Source: Nocardia beijingensis NBRC 16342
GTDB taxonomy: Bacteria > Actinomycetota > Actinomycetes > Mycobacteriales > Mycobacteriaceae
Assembly: GCF_001612785.1 (NCBI RefSeq)
Contig: NZ_BDBC01000046.1
Location: 24,389 to 88,388 of the forward strand
Reading direction: 5' to 3'
DNA length: 64,000 nucleotides
This document shows positions 33,296 to 41,618 of this stretch, one piece after another. Positions within the stretch are counted from its first letter, which is position 1, and each line of letters starts with the position of its first letter. The translations under genes were made by a program, and so were the position numbers. Below the pieces are notes generated by a model. The model saw only the letters and a program-made list of their open reading frames with translations, ran no database searches and was not told the origin of the DNA.

Positions 33296-33685
33296 ATGAA
33301 CCAGGCCCCGATCGACTTGTTCGGCCGCGCCATCCATTTCGGCCACGACGGCCACGTAGCGGCCGGTGAACGGCGGATGAGCACCGGTGACGGCGACTGG
33401 CAACTCGCGACGTTCCATGTCGAAACCGACGCCGACGTGCACGCCGATCATTGGGAAGTCCACCCGAGCGGCGACGAGGCGGTGTGCTGCCTGACCGGCG
33501 CGCTGCGCCTCTACCTGCGACCCGAGCGGCCCGGCGACGAGGAGTCGATGGTGCGCCTCACCGCGGGCACCGCATTCCTGGTCCCCCGCAACCGCTGGCA
33601 CCGCATCGAACTGGACGAACCGTCCGACATCATGTCCATCGGCCTGCGCCACGAGACCCGCCAGGAGCCCGTCACCGCGCGGTGA
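33296..33685 (+). CDS. Cupin-domain protein
   Basis: 129 residues from ATG 33296, preceded by AGGAGAGG. A single cupin barrel: HADHWEVHPSGDEAVCCLTG (motif 1 region) and GTAFLVPRNRWHRIEL (motif 2). It lies 95 bp after the MFS gene and is probably co-expressed. The role could be small-molecule binding or modification. A hairpin follows. Confidence 0.85.
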   Translation: MNQAPIDLFGRAIHFGHDGHVAAGERRMSTGDGDWQLATFHVETDADVHADHWEVHPSGDEAVCCLTGALRLYLRPERPGDEESMVRLTAGTAFLVPRNRWHRIELDEPSDIMSIGLRHETRQEPVTAR

Positions 33686-33696
33686 CCGCGCCGCCA

Positions 33697-33729
33697 CGGT
33701 GCCCGCGTGTGCGTCGCGCGCGGGCACCG
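33697..33729. terminator. Bidirectional terminator after the cupin gene
   Basis: CGGTGCCCGCG (33697-33707) pairs with CGCGGGCACCG (33719-33729), an 11-bp stem in the 72-bp gap between the cupin gene and the convergent membrane protein gene. Confidence 0.75.
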
Positions 33730-33757
33730 GGCTGGTCACCGTCGGTGTTCGATCGCG

Positions 33758-34873
33758 CTACCGGGGATACGGCACAGGTTGCGTATCCGCACAGCGGTCG
33801 GCCATCGCTACGGCCTTGGGCCATTCACGAGCCAATCGGATCAAGAACGCCAGATCCTCCGCGCGATCGCGTTTCTCGTCCTGCCCGGCATCAGGTACGT
33901 GGAACCCGGGCATCGGTGCGCTGCCGTCGCGCTTCGCTCGAACAGCCGACGCCACGCGAAGCGCGTAAGCGCGCACCTGATCTCTTGTCGCGCCGGGTGA
34001 GCCGATCCCCTCGGGCGCGTACTGCTTCAAATGCAGAATCGCGTCCCAGATCTCGACGGTCATCCGGTAGAGCTGTGAGGCGGGATCGCGCGGTGCGGAG
34101 GGATCGCCGAGCAAGACCACTTCCGGCACCGCGGTGGTCAGTTCGCGCCACAGCGGGCGCAACCGGCGACAGCGACGGCCCGTCCGATCCCATGCCGCCC
34201 GTGCCGCCAGCACGGTGCACAGCGGGATCGCGGTCAGCACCGTCACGACCGACAGCATGACGACGGAGACGACGGCAGCGACGGTCCCCGGCTCGCTCGG
34301 AGGCGTACCCGCGAGCGAACGGCCGAGCATGAACGACCACGAGAGCGACCAGTGGATCGAGAACATCAGCAGCAGCGCGTAGGTGAATTTCTCTCGTGCG
34401 GAGGAGCCGGCGACGCGCAGTTCCCGCACGCAGGCCCGGCCGAACAGAAAGCCCGCGACGGACGCCGGGATCGCCGACAAAGTCCAGACGATCTCGGTGT
34501 AGTCGATCCGGAACACCCTGTGCGCGACCGGCGCACCGCAGATCAGGCAAACGGCGACCGCGACCGCCGTCGCATCGTATCGGCGCTGACGCGCCGGTGC
34601 GCCTGCGGAATCGGCGCCGTCGAGCAGCCGGGCCAGCCCGTAGAAACTCGCGAGGGCGATCATGGCCAGTCCCAGATACAGGCACCGAGCGAAGTACGGA
34701 TGATCGAGCGCGGGCACGATCGCGTACGCCGACACAGCGACCACGGTCCAGCTCCAGGTCCGGTTGATCAGCCGGTCGGTGCTGGTCTCGTTGACGACGA
34801 GCCACCGTCCGATCGTCATCAGCGCGGCGAAGACGACGACCGGTATCACCAATGCGGCCGGTACGGAGTTCAT
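33758..34873 (-). CDS. MAB_1171c-like (DUF6545) membrane protein, paralogue 1
   Basis: 371 residues. Seven or so hydrophobic segments fill residues 1-230; the cytoplasmic C-terminal part begins with the family signature RRCRRLRPLWRELTTAVPEVVL and LYRMTVEIWDAILHLKQY. Function is unknown; the family is annotated as putative transporters in Mycobacterium and Nocardia. Two paralogues lie at 36757 and 37827. Expression is probably leaderless (TACAGT 7 nt before the ATG). Confidence 0.85.
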   Translation of the reverse strand: MNSVPAALVIPVVVFAALMTIGRWLVVNETSTDRLINRTWSWTVVAVSAYAIVPALDHPYFARCLYLGLAMIALASFYGLARLLDGADSAGAPARQRRYDATAVAVAVCLICGAPVAHRVFRIDYTEIVWTLSAIPASVAGFLFGRACVRELRVAGSSAREKFTYALLLMFSIHWSLSWSFMLGRSLAGTPPSEPGTVAAVVSVVMLSVVTVLTAIPLCTVLAARAAWDRTGRRCRRLRPLWRELTTAVPEVVLLGDPSAPRDPASQLYRMTVEIWDAILHLKQYAPEGIGSPGATRDQVRAYALRVASAVRAKRDGSAPMPGFHVPDAGQDEKRDRAEDLAFLIRLAREWPKAVAMADRCADTQPVPYPR

Positions 34874-34880
34874 CGAGGCG

Positions 34881-34886
34881 ACTGTA
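34881..34886 (-). promoter_or_regulatory. Leaderless -10 of MAB_1171c paralogue 1
   Basis: Minus-strand TACAGT ends 7 nt before the ATG at 34873; no ribosome-binding site is present. It parallels TACTGT before the paralogue at 37827. Confidence 0.5.
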
Positions 34887-34927
34887 AGTCCTCGGGACGC
34901 GCCCGGCCACCGAGCGCCGGAGGCCGA

Positions 34928-36715
34928 TCAGCGAACCGGCACCGTGACCGGCGTTCGCGCCCGCTTGTCCGCCTCGGCCAGCTCGGCCGCCTCGTCGTAG
35001 ACGTACTTGTCGCCGAGGAACCACGACGCGGCCGCGGCCAGGAACATCATCACGGCCGCCGACACGAAGACGACGACCAATCCGGAATGGAACGGCCCGG
35101 TGAGCAGGTGCGGGAAGAACTCCTGCCCGATGAGGGTCTGCGCGTCGACTCCAGGCTTGCTCAGTTCACCCGACGGCCCGAGCAGCTCCTGGATCGGGTT
35201 GTACCCGAGGAACGCCGCGAACATGCTGGCCACGGGCGGCATTCCGGCCAGTTCCGCGGCGGCTCCGGCGGAAACGCCTTGCGCGCGCAGACCGGAGTCC
35301 AGCGCCGAGGGCAGGCTCGCCGCCAAGCCGACGACCATGAGGGAGAAGAAGATGCCCATCGACAGGGCGTTGCCGCCGTTGAAGAGGGTGCCGCGCATGC
35401 CGGAGGCGGCGCCGCGCTGGGCGGCGGGGACGCTGGACATGATGGCGGCGGTGTTCGGGGAGAAGAACAAGCCGCTTCCGATACCGTTGAGCAGGGTGAT
35501 CAGCGCGAACAGCCAGTAGTCGAAGTCGACGGGGATGACCAGCAGCAGCAGGAAGGTCGCGCCGGCCAGCAAGGCTCCGCTGGTGGTGAAGGGCCGCGGA
35601 CCGTAGCGATCGGACAGCCAGCCGGAAACCGGTCCGGCGGCGAGGAATCCGATGGTCAAAGGCAGCAGGTAGATACCGGCCCACAGCGGGGTGGACTCGA
35701 AGTCGTAGCCGTGCAGGGGGAGCCAGATGCCCTGCAACCAGATGATCAGCATGAACTGCATGCCGCCGCGTCCGATCGAGACCATCAGGTTGGCGAAGTT
35801 GCCGAGTCCGAAGGCGCGATTGCGGAACAGCCCGAGATGGAACATGGGATCGGGGACGCGCGTCTCCACCAGGCAGAACACCGCGAGCAGCGCGATCCCG
35901 CCGAGCACGGCGGACAGCACCCACGGGCTGGTCCAGCCGGTGGCGTGCCCGCCGTAGGGCTGGATGCCGTAGGTGATGCCGGTGAGCAGCGCGGTGAGCC
36001 CGAGACCGAAGGTGACGGTGCCGGCCCAGTCCACCTTGCCCGCGGAGCGGATGCCCACCTCGTGCAGCGAGCGATAGGACCAGACCGCGCCGAGGACGCC
36101 GATCGGAACGCTCACCCAGAACACCGCTCGCCAGTCCCATTCCGACAGCACGCCGCCGATGAGCAGGCCGAAGAACGAACCGGCCACCGCGGCGACCATG
36201 TTGATGCCGAGCGCGGTGCCGCGCTGGCGCGCCGGGAACGCGTCGGTGAGAATCGCCGAGGAGTTGGCCGTGAGCATCGCGCCGCCGATCCCTTGGATCA
36301 CTCGCCAGACGATGATCCACATCGCGCCGGCGCCGCCGTGCCACGGATCGAAGGACAGGGCGACCGCCGACAGGGCGAACACCGTGAACCCGAGGTTGTA
36401 GACGCGCACCCGGCCGAAGATGTCACCGAGCCGTCCGAACATCACCACGAGCACGGCGGTGGCCAGCAGGTAGCCCATCAACATCCACAGCAGGTAGCCG
36501 ACGTTGCCCGCTTCCAGCGGGTTGAGCCCGACGCCGCGGAAGATCGCGGGCAGCGAGATGAGCACGATCGAGGAATTGACCGCCGTGAGCAGCACGCCGA
36601 GCGTGGTGTTGGTCAGAACGATCCACTTGTACCGCGGATGGTCCCGGTCGTAGCGCATCCTGCGCCGGATGGTTCGGACGTCGCCCGGGTCGACTTCGGT
36701 GGATGGATTCGTCAC
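34928..36715 (-). CDS. MFS transporter, 14-TM DHA2 family
   Basis: 595 residues, about 14 membrane segments, beginning with a charged cytoplasmic stretch (RRRMRYDRDHPRYKWIVL). TM1 has LLTAVNSSIVLISLPAIF; motif A is MFGRLGDIFGRVRVYN; motif C-like GTALGINMVAAVAGSFFGLL. Start is GTG 36715 with GAGGGG 6 nt upstream. A drug or metabolite exporter is expected. It sits among the MAB_1171c paralogues and has a palindrome AACTATATAGTT 31 bp upstream, but no regulator gene is adjacent. Confidence 0.92.
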   Translation of the reverse strand: MTNPSTEVDPGDVRTIRRRMRYDRDHPRYKWIVLTNTTLGVLLTAVNSSIVLISLPAIFRGVGLNPLEAGNVGYLLWMLMGYLLATAVLVVMFGRLGDIFGRVRVYNLGFTVFALSAVALSFDPWHGGAGAMWIIVWRVIQGIGGAMLTANSSAILTDAFPARQRGTALGINMVAAVAGSFFGLLIGGVLSEWDWRAVFWVSVPIGVLGAVWSYRSLHEVGIRSAGKVDWAGTVTFGLGLTALLTGITYGIQPYGGHATGWTSPWVLSAVLGGIALLAVFCLVETRVPDPMFHLGLFRNRAFGLGNFANLMVSIGRGGMQFMLIIWLQGIWLPLHGYDFESTPLWAGIYLLPLTIGFLAAGPVSGWLSDRYGPRPFTTSGALLAGATFLLLLVIPVDFDYWLFALITLLNGIGSGLFFSPNTAAIMSSVPAAQRGAASGMRGTLFNGGNALSMGIFFSLMVVGLAASLPSALDSGLRAQGVSAGAAAELAGMPPVASMFAAFLGYNPIQELLGPSGELSKPGVDAQTLIGQEFFPHLLTGPFHSGLVVVFVSAAVMMFLAAAASWFLGDKYVYDEAAELAEADKRARTPVTVPVR

Positions 36716-36728
36716 GGCAGCCCCTCAC

Positions 36729-36760
36729 CACATAGTTACCACCGCAAACTATATAGTTAG
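36729..36760 (-). promoter_or_regulatory. Palindromic operator of the DHA2 transporter
   Basis: AACTATATAGTT (36747-36758) is a perfect palindrome; a second half-site-like TAACTATG lies 8 bp closer to the gene (complement near 36729-36737). The sites look like TetR/MarR operators. They overlap the stop codon of the upstream gene. Confidence 0.6.
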
Positions 36761-37812
36761 CCGATGTAACCATCAAACGCTGGGCGGCGGCGCGGCCACC
36801 GGCGTGCGAGATCCAGCAAGAAACGCAACCGATCGGCGTGGTCGGCGCCGCGAGCGGAAGGGCCGATCGGACCGTAGCGCTCGAGCCATGCGGCATAGGC
36901 GGCGCGGACCGCGCTGCGGCCGTCGTCGGCTGGGTGGCGGCCCGAGGCCGGTGTGTGATTCCGCAGCACCACCAGCGCGTCCTCGATCTCGACGCTCATC
37001 CGGTACAACCGCGAGGCGGACCCCGAATCGTGCGGGTGCAGAACCACTTCCGGAACCGCCGTGGTGAGATCTCGCCACAGTGGTCGCAGCCGCCTGCACG
37101 CGCGGGCGTCGCGATCCAGGCCCGCCCGCAGCACCAGCGCTTCCAGCAGCGGGATCGATACCAGGGCGGCGAGCACGCCGAACGCCACGATCGACGCCGC
37201 AGCCCATGCCGGTCCAGGGTCGCCCGGCACAGCGCCGGCGGCGACCTGGGTGATACCGCCTACCGTCGACACCGCGCAGTAGAGGCCGACCAGCAGCAAC
37301 GCCGAGTAGGTCAGGCGCTCCCGGAGGGACGACGCGACCAGTCGCAGTTCCCGGATGCAGGCGCGCGCCAGCAGCAGGCCGACGAAGCCGATGAACACAC
37401 CGGCCGCCGACCACAACAGCCCCTCCCAGTCCAGCACCGAGCCGAGGCCTGCGCCGAGCGCGTCGGCCACGGTGCAGCCCGCGGTGATCAGCGCGTACAC
37501 CCCCGCAGCAGCGTTGTACCGCCGTTGCCGCGCGCCGACCGCGGCTGGACTCGCGCCGTCCAGCAATTTCGCCAGACCGTAGGCGTGGGACAAGGAAGCG
37601 GCTCCGATGCCCAGCAGCACCCGCTGCCCCAGTTGCTCACTTCCCACCGCCGCGGCGATCGAGTAGCCGGCCAGCGATGCCACGTTCCAGCTCAGCGCGC
37701 GATTGATCAACCGATCGGCCGGAGCGTCGTCGACCAGCCACCACCGCCCCGCGGTGACCAGTACCGCGAAGACGGAGACCACGACCGACACGGTCGGCGG
37801 CGTGGAATTCAC
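36757..37812 (-). CDS. MAB_1171c-like membrane protein, paralogue 2
   Basis: 351 residues from GTG 37812 (VNSTPPTVSVVVSVFAVL). Six to seven hydrophobic segments, then RACRRLRPLWRDLTTAVPEVVL and RLYRMSVEIEDALVVLRNH. Paralogous to the genes at 33758 and 37827. It begins 14 bp after paralogue 3 and is probably cotranscribed with it. Its stop codon overlaps the operator of the MFS gene. Confidence 0.83.
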   Translation of the reverse strand: MNSTPPTVSVVVSVFAVLVTAGRWWLVDDAPADRLINRALSWNVASLAGYSIAAAVGSEQLGQRVLLGIGAASLSHAYGLAKLLDGASPAAVGARQRRYNAAAGVYALITAGCTVADALGAGLGSVLDWEGLLWSAAGVFIGFVGLLLARACIRELRLVASSLRERLTYSALLLVGLYCAVSTVGGITQVAAGAVPGDPGPAWAAASIVAFGVLAALVSIPLLEALVLRAGLDRDARACRRLRPLWRDLTTAVPEVVLHPHDSGSASRLYRMSVEIEDALVVLRNHTPASGRHPADDGRSAVRAAYAAWLERYGPIGPSARGADHADRLRFLLDLARRWPRRRPAFDGYIG

Positions 37813-37826
37813 CGGCGAACCCCGTA

Positions 37827-38945
37827 CTAACAGGATTCGCGCAGCCGGGCACGGCACACGAGGAACCGGTCCGGTACGCCGTCCCGGGCCTGCGCACCGC
37901 TCACGGCGCGGACGGCGGGCCATTTGCGAGCGAGGTCGAGCAGCACGCTCAATTCCGAGCCGCGATCGACCGGTCCCGGCAGGCGCACGTCGACCGCGCC
38001 CGATGGCCCGCCCTCCGCCATTTTGACCCGGTAGGCGTGCGCCATCAGCACAGCGAGGTCGCGCTCGCCCGCGACGTGCGGCGGCACGTACGCCTTCAGA
38101 TGCAGCACCGCGTCCCAGAGTTCGACCGACATGCGATACAGCCGCGAAGCCGAGTCCTGGTCGCGGTCCGAGTGGCCGTGTTCGAGCACGACTTCCGGCA
38201 CCGCGGCGGTCAGGTCGCGCCACAACGGCCGCAACCGGCGGCAGCGCCTGCTCGCCCGGTCCCACCCGCAGCGCGCCATGATCACGTCGACCAGCCGCAC
38301 GGTCAGCAGGCCGGTGGTGACCACGAAGCTGGCGAGCACCACCAGCACCCACCAGGCGCCCGGTTCGGTCGGCGACGTGCCCGTAGCGGTCCGGAACATC
38401 CCGACGACCGAACCCGCGAACCAATACACGGCGAGCACGAACAGCGTGCCGTACAGCAACCGTTCCCAGATCGACACGTCGTCGCGAAGAATCTCGAAAA
38501 CGCAGGTGCGGGCGATCAAAAGGCCACAGATCGCCGTCGCGACCGAACTAGTGGTCCATACGACGGTGGGCCAGTGCAGCCAGTCGAGATGATCGTGCAC
38601 CGGCAGCTCCACCAGCAGCGATACCGCGGCGACCGCCGCGACCGCGTCGTATCGCCGCTGCTCGCCTCGGGCCCGGTCGGGCTCGCGACCGGCCAGCACC
38701 ATCGCGAACCCGATGGCGCTCGCGCCCGCCAGCAGACCGCAACCCATGAACAGCCGCTGCCCGAGCGCGGTCGCGCCCAGTCCGGCGCACACGCCGTTCG
38801 CCAGGAATCCGGACAGTTCCCACGTCCAGATGCGGTTGATCAAACGGTCGATCAAGGTCTGGCGCACCAACGCCCAGCGACCGACCGTGACCACCGCGGC
38901 GAACACACCGATCGACAGCAGCAGCGACGCGGGCACGGAATTCAT
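37827..38945 (-). CDS. MAB_1171c-like membrane protein, paralogue 3
   Basis: 372 residues (MNSVPASLLLSIGVFAAVV at the start, nearly the same as paralogue 1). Membrane part to about residue 235, then SRRCRRLRPLWRDLTAAVPE and RLYRMSVELWDAVLHLKAY. Function unknown. It lies 42 bp after the ABC permease gene, but TACTGT 8 nt before its ATG suggests a separate leaderless promoter. Confidence 0.83.
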   Translation of the reverse strand: MNSVPASLLLSIGVFAAVVTVGRWALVRQTLIDRLINRIWTWELSGFLANGVCAGLGATALGQRLFMGCGLLAGASAIGFAMVLAGREPDRARGEQRRYDAVAAVAAVSLLVELPVHDHLDWLHWPTVVWTTSSVATAICGLLIARTCVFEILRDDVSIWERLLYGTLFVLAVYWFAGSVVGMFRTATGTSPTEPGAWWVLVVLASFVVTTGLLTVRLVDVIMARCGWDRASRRCRRLRPLWRDLTAAVPEVVLEHGHSDRDQDSASRLYRMSVELWDAVLHLKAYVPPHVAGERDLAVLMAHAYRVKMAEGGPSGAVDVRLPGPVDRGSELSVLLDLARKWPAVRAVSGAQARDGVPDRFLVCRARLRESC

Positions 38946-38953
38946 CGCGACAG

Positions 38954-38959
38954 ACAGTA
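38954..38959 (-). promoter_or_regulatory. Leaderless -10 of MAB_1171c paralogue 3
   Basis: Minus-strand TACTGT ends 8 nt before the ATG at 38945, with no Shine-Dalgarno sequence between them. Confidence 0.5.
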
Positions 38960-38987
38960 ATTCGCCGCGCCGCCGCGGCCAAGCCGG

Positions 38988-39755
38988 TCAGTGCCGGGCG
39001 GCGTCGCGGTAGCCGCGCACGGCGAGCAGTCCGAAGACCGCCGTCAAGCCCACCGACCACGCGATGACCTGCGACACGGGGGTGAGCAGCGGCCCGCCGA
39101 GGATGAACCCGCGCATCGCCTCGATCGCGCAGCTCATCGGCTGCCCGCGCACGATCGGCCGCAACCACTCGGGATAGTTCTCCACCGGGACGAAGCCGGA
39201 GTTGAAGAACATCGCCAAGAGCACGACGGCGGCGAAGATCTGGACCACCTTGTCGCCGACGCGGCTCACGCCGACCACGATCACCATCGGGGTGAAACCC
39301 GCGATGACGAGCGCGGGCACCAGCAGCGCGCCGAGCACCCCGGCGAGGCCGTTGTGGAACCGCAGCCCGAGCAGCACGCCGACGATCAGCACGATCGCGG
39401 TCGCGGCGAGCGCGCGCAGGCATTCGGCGAGCAACCGGCCGATCAGTCCGGCCGAGCGGTGCACCGGCAGCACCCAGAACCGGCGCAGGAGACCGCTTTC
39501 CCGCTCCCCGTAGAGCGACAGGCCCGTGCCCATCGCGCCGTACATCGCCCCGGCCACCGCGATCATCGGCACGAAACCGTAGATCGGCTCGGCGCCGCCG
39601 CCTGCCGGGGTGAGCGCCTTCCCGAGCACCAGCTTGTACATGAGCAGCAACAGGATCGGCAGCACGAGCGTGGTGGTCACCACCTCCTGCTGCCTGCTCC
39701 AGCGCCGCAGCAGCCGCCCGGTCTCCACCAGGCTCTGGTCGAGCAGTCCGATCAT
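38988..39755 (-). CDS. ABC-2 type permease (exporter)
   Basis: 255 residues, six membrane segments, DrrB-like. Contains LVLPILLLLMYKLVLGKAL, YGERESGLLRRFWVLPVHRSA and FFNSGFVPVENYPEWLRPIV, features of ABC-2 permeases of the DrrB type. The start overlaps the preceding permease stop (ATGA). With the gene at 39752 it would form the membrane part of the exporter powered by the ATPase at 40528. Confidence 0.9.
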   Translation of the reverse strand: MIGLLDQSLVETGRLLRRWSRQQEVVTTTLVLPILLLLMYKLVLGKALTPAGGGAEPIYGFVPMIAVAGAMYGAMGTGLSLYGERESGLLRRFWVLPVHRSAGLIGRLLAECLRALAATAIVLIVGVLLGLRFHNGLAGVLGALLVPALVIAGFTPMVIVVGVSRVGDKVVQIFAAVVLLAMFFNSGFVPVENYPEWLRPIVRGQPMSCAIEAMRGFILGGPLLTPVSQVIAWSVGLTAVFGLLAVRGYRDAARH

Positions 39756-40527
39756 CGCCGCTTCCTCTCCACCCGGATCGACACCGCGATCGCCGCGACG
39801 AGCAGACCGGCGACCCAGACCGCGGCGATCGCCGAGGTGGCCCCGAAGCGTCCTTCCGACATCTCCCGCAGCGCGCCCGCCACCTGGGACACCGGCTGGT
39901 TGCGCACGAACGGCTGGATCCAGCCGGGGAAACTCTCCGCCGGAACGAAACCCGTTGACATCATCAGCAGCAGCAGTTGCGGTGCGAACAGCACGGTCGC
40001 GCCGAGTTCCGGATTGGCGGTCTCGGTGCCGAGCGCGTCCGCGCCGAGCACCAGCGCCGCGCCGAAGGCGAGCGTCAAGGCGAGGAAGGCGATGGCGCCT
40101 GGCACGCCGTGGAAGCGGAAACCGAACACCGTGCCGATGACCAGCGCGCCCGCCAACGCCGCGCACGCGCGCACGACGTTCGCCGAGATCCGGGCCGCGG
40201 GCGGCACCCAGGGCCGCACGGGCAGCGAGCGCAGCCTGGCGCCCATGCCGCCCGCCACCTCCCGTGCGGCGCGGTCACCGGCGAACATGGCGGTGAAGAA
40301 CATCGCTTGCAAAGCGATGAGCGGCAGCAGGAATTGCGCGTAGTCCAGTCCGGACGCTTCCATGGAGCGGCGCAGCGGAACGTACACGCAGACGAAGAAC
40401 GTCACCGGCGCGGTGCAGGCCAAGATCAGATCGCCCTCGCGCACCGCGGCGCGAATGCCGCGCTCGCTCAGCGCACTCCATTGCAGCAGCGGCGGAACCC
40501 GCAGCAGGGCGGTGGAATTCGACGCAG

Positions 40528-40531
<4 letters not shown>
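39752..40531 (-). CDS. ABC-2 type permease (exporter)
   Basis: 259 residues from GTG 40531, which overlaps the ATPase stop (GTGA). Six membrane segments; MSTGFVPAESFPGWIQPFVRNQP mirrors the second permease, so the two are paralogues forming a heterodimer. Part of an iron-box-controlled operon next to the siderophore genes, so export of the siderophore is the likely role. Confidence 0.88.
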
Positions 40532-41499
<968 letters not shown>

Positions 41500-41531
41500 A
41501 CCAGCCTCCGTTTCCGATTGCCCCGCAATAC

Positions 41532-41550
41532 TTTGGTAAAGCTAACCTAA
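41532..41550 (-). promoter_or_regulatory. IdeR/DtxR-type iron box upstream of the ABC exporter
   Basis: Minus strand TTAGGTTAGCTTTACCAAA. The first nine bases match the IdeR consensus (TTAGGTTAGGCTAACCTAA) exactly and the second half is degenerate but symmetrical in place. It lies 33 bp before the ATPase ATG, a position suited to iron-dependent repression. Confidence 0.8.
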
Positions 41551-41574
41551 ATCAACCGGTGGCGCGAGCCCTTG

Positions 41575-41614
41575 GACGCGGGGCCGGTGCGGCGGTCCGC
41601 ATCGGCCCCGCGTC
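41575..41614 (-). terminator. Terminator of the siderophore operon
   Basis: GACGCGGGGCCG (41575-41586) pairs with CGGCCCCGCGTC (41603-41614), 12 bp, with an inner TGCGG/CCGCA stem in the loop. It lies 4 bp after the stop of the PKS gene and separates it from the iron box of the exporter operon. Confidence 0.88.
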
Positions 41615-41618
41615 GCCA

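Noticed and set aside
34352..36760. An 802-codon plus-strand frame
   Set aside because: Antisense to the DHA2 exporter. The translation is Gln/His/Arg-rich and hydrophilic, while the minus strand gives clean membrane segments.
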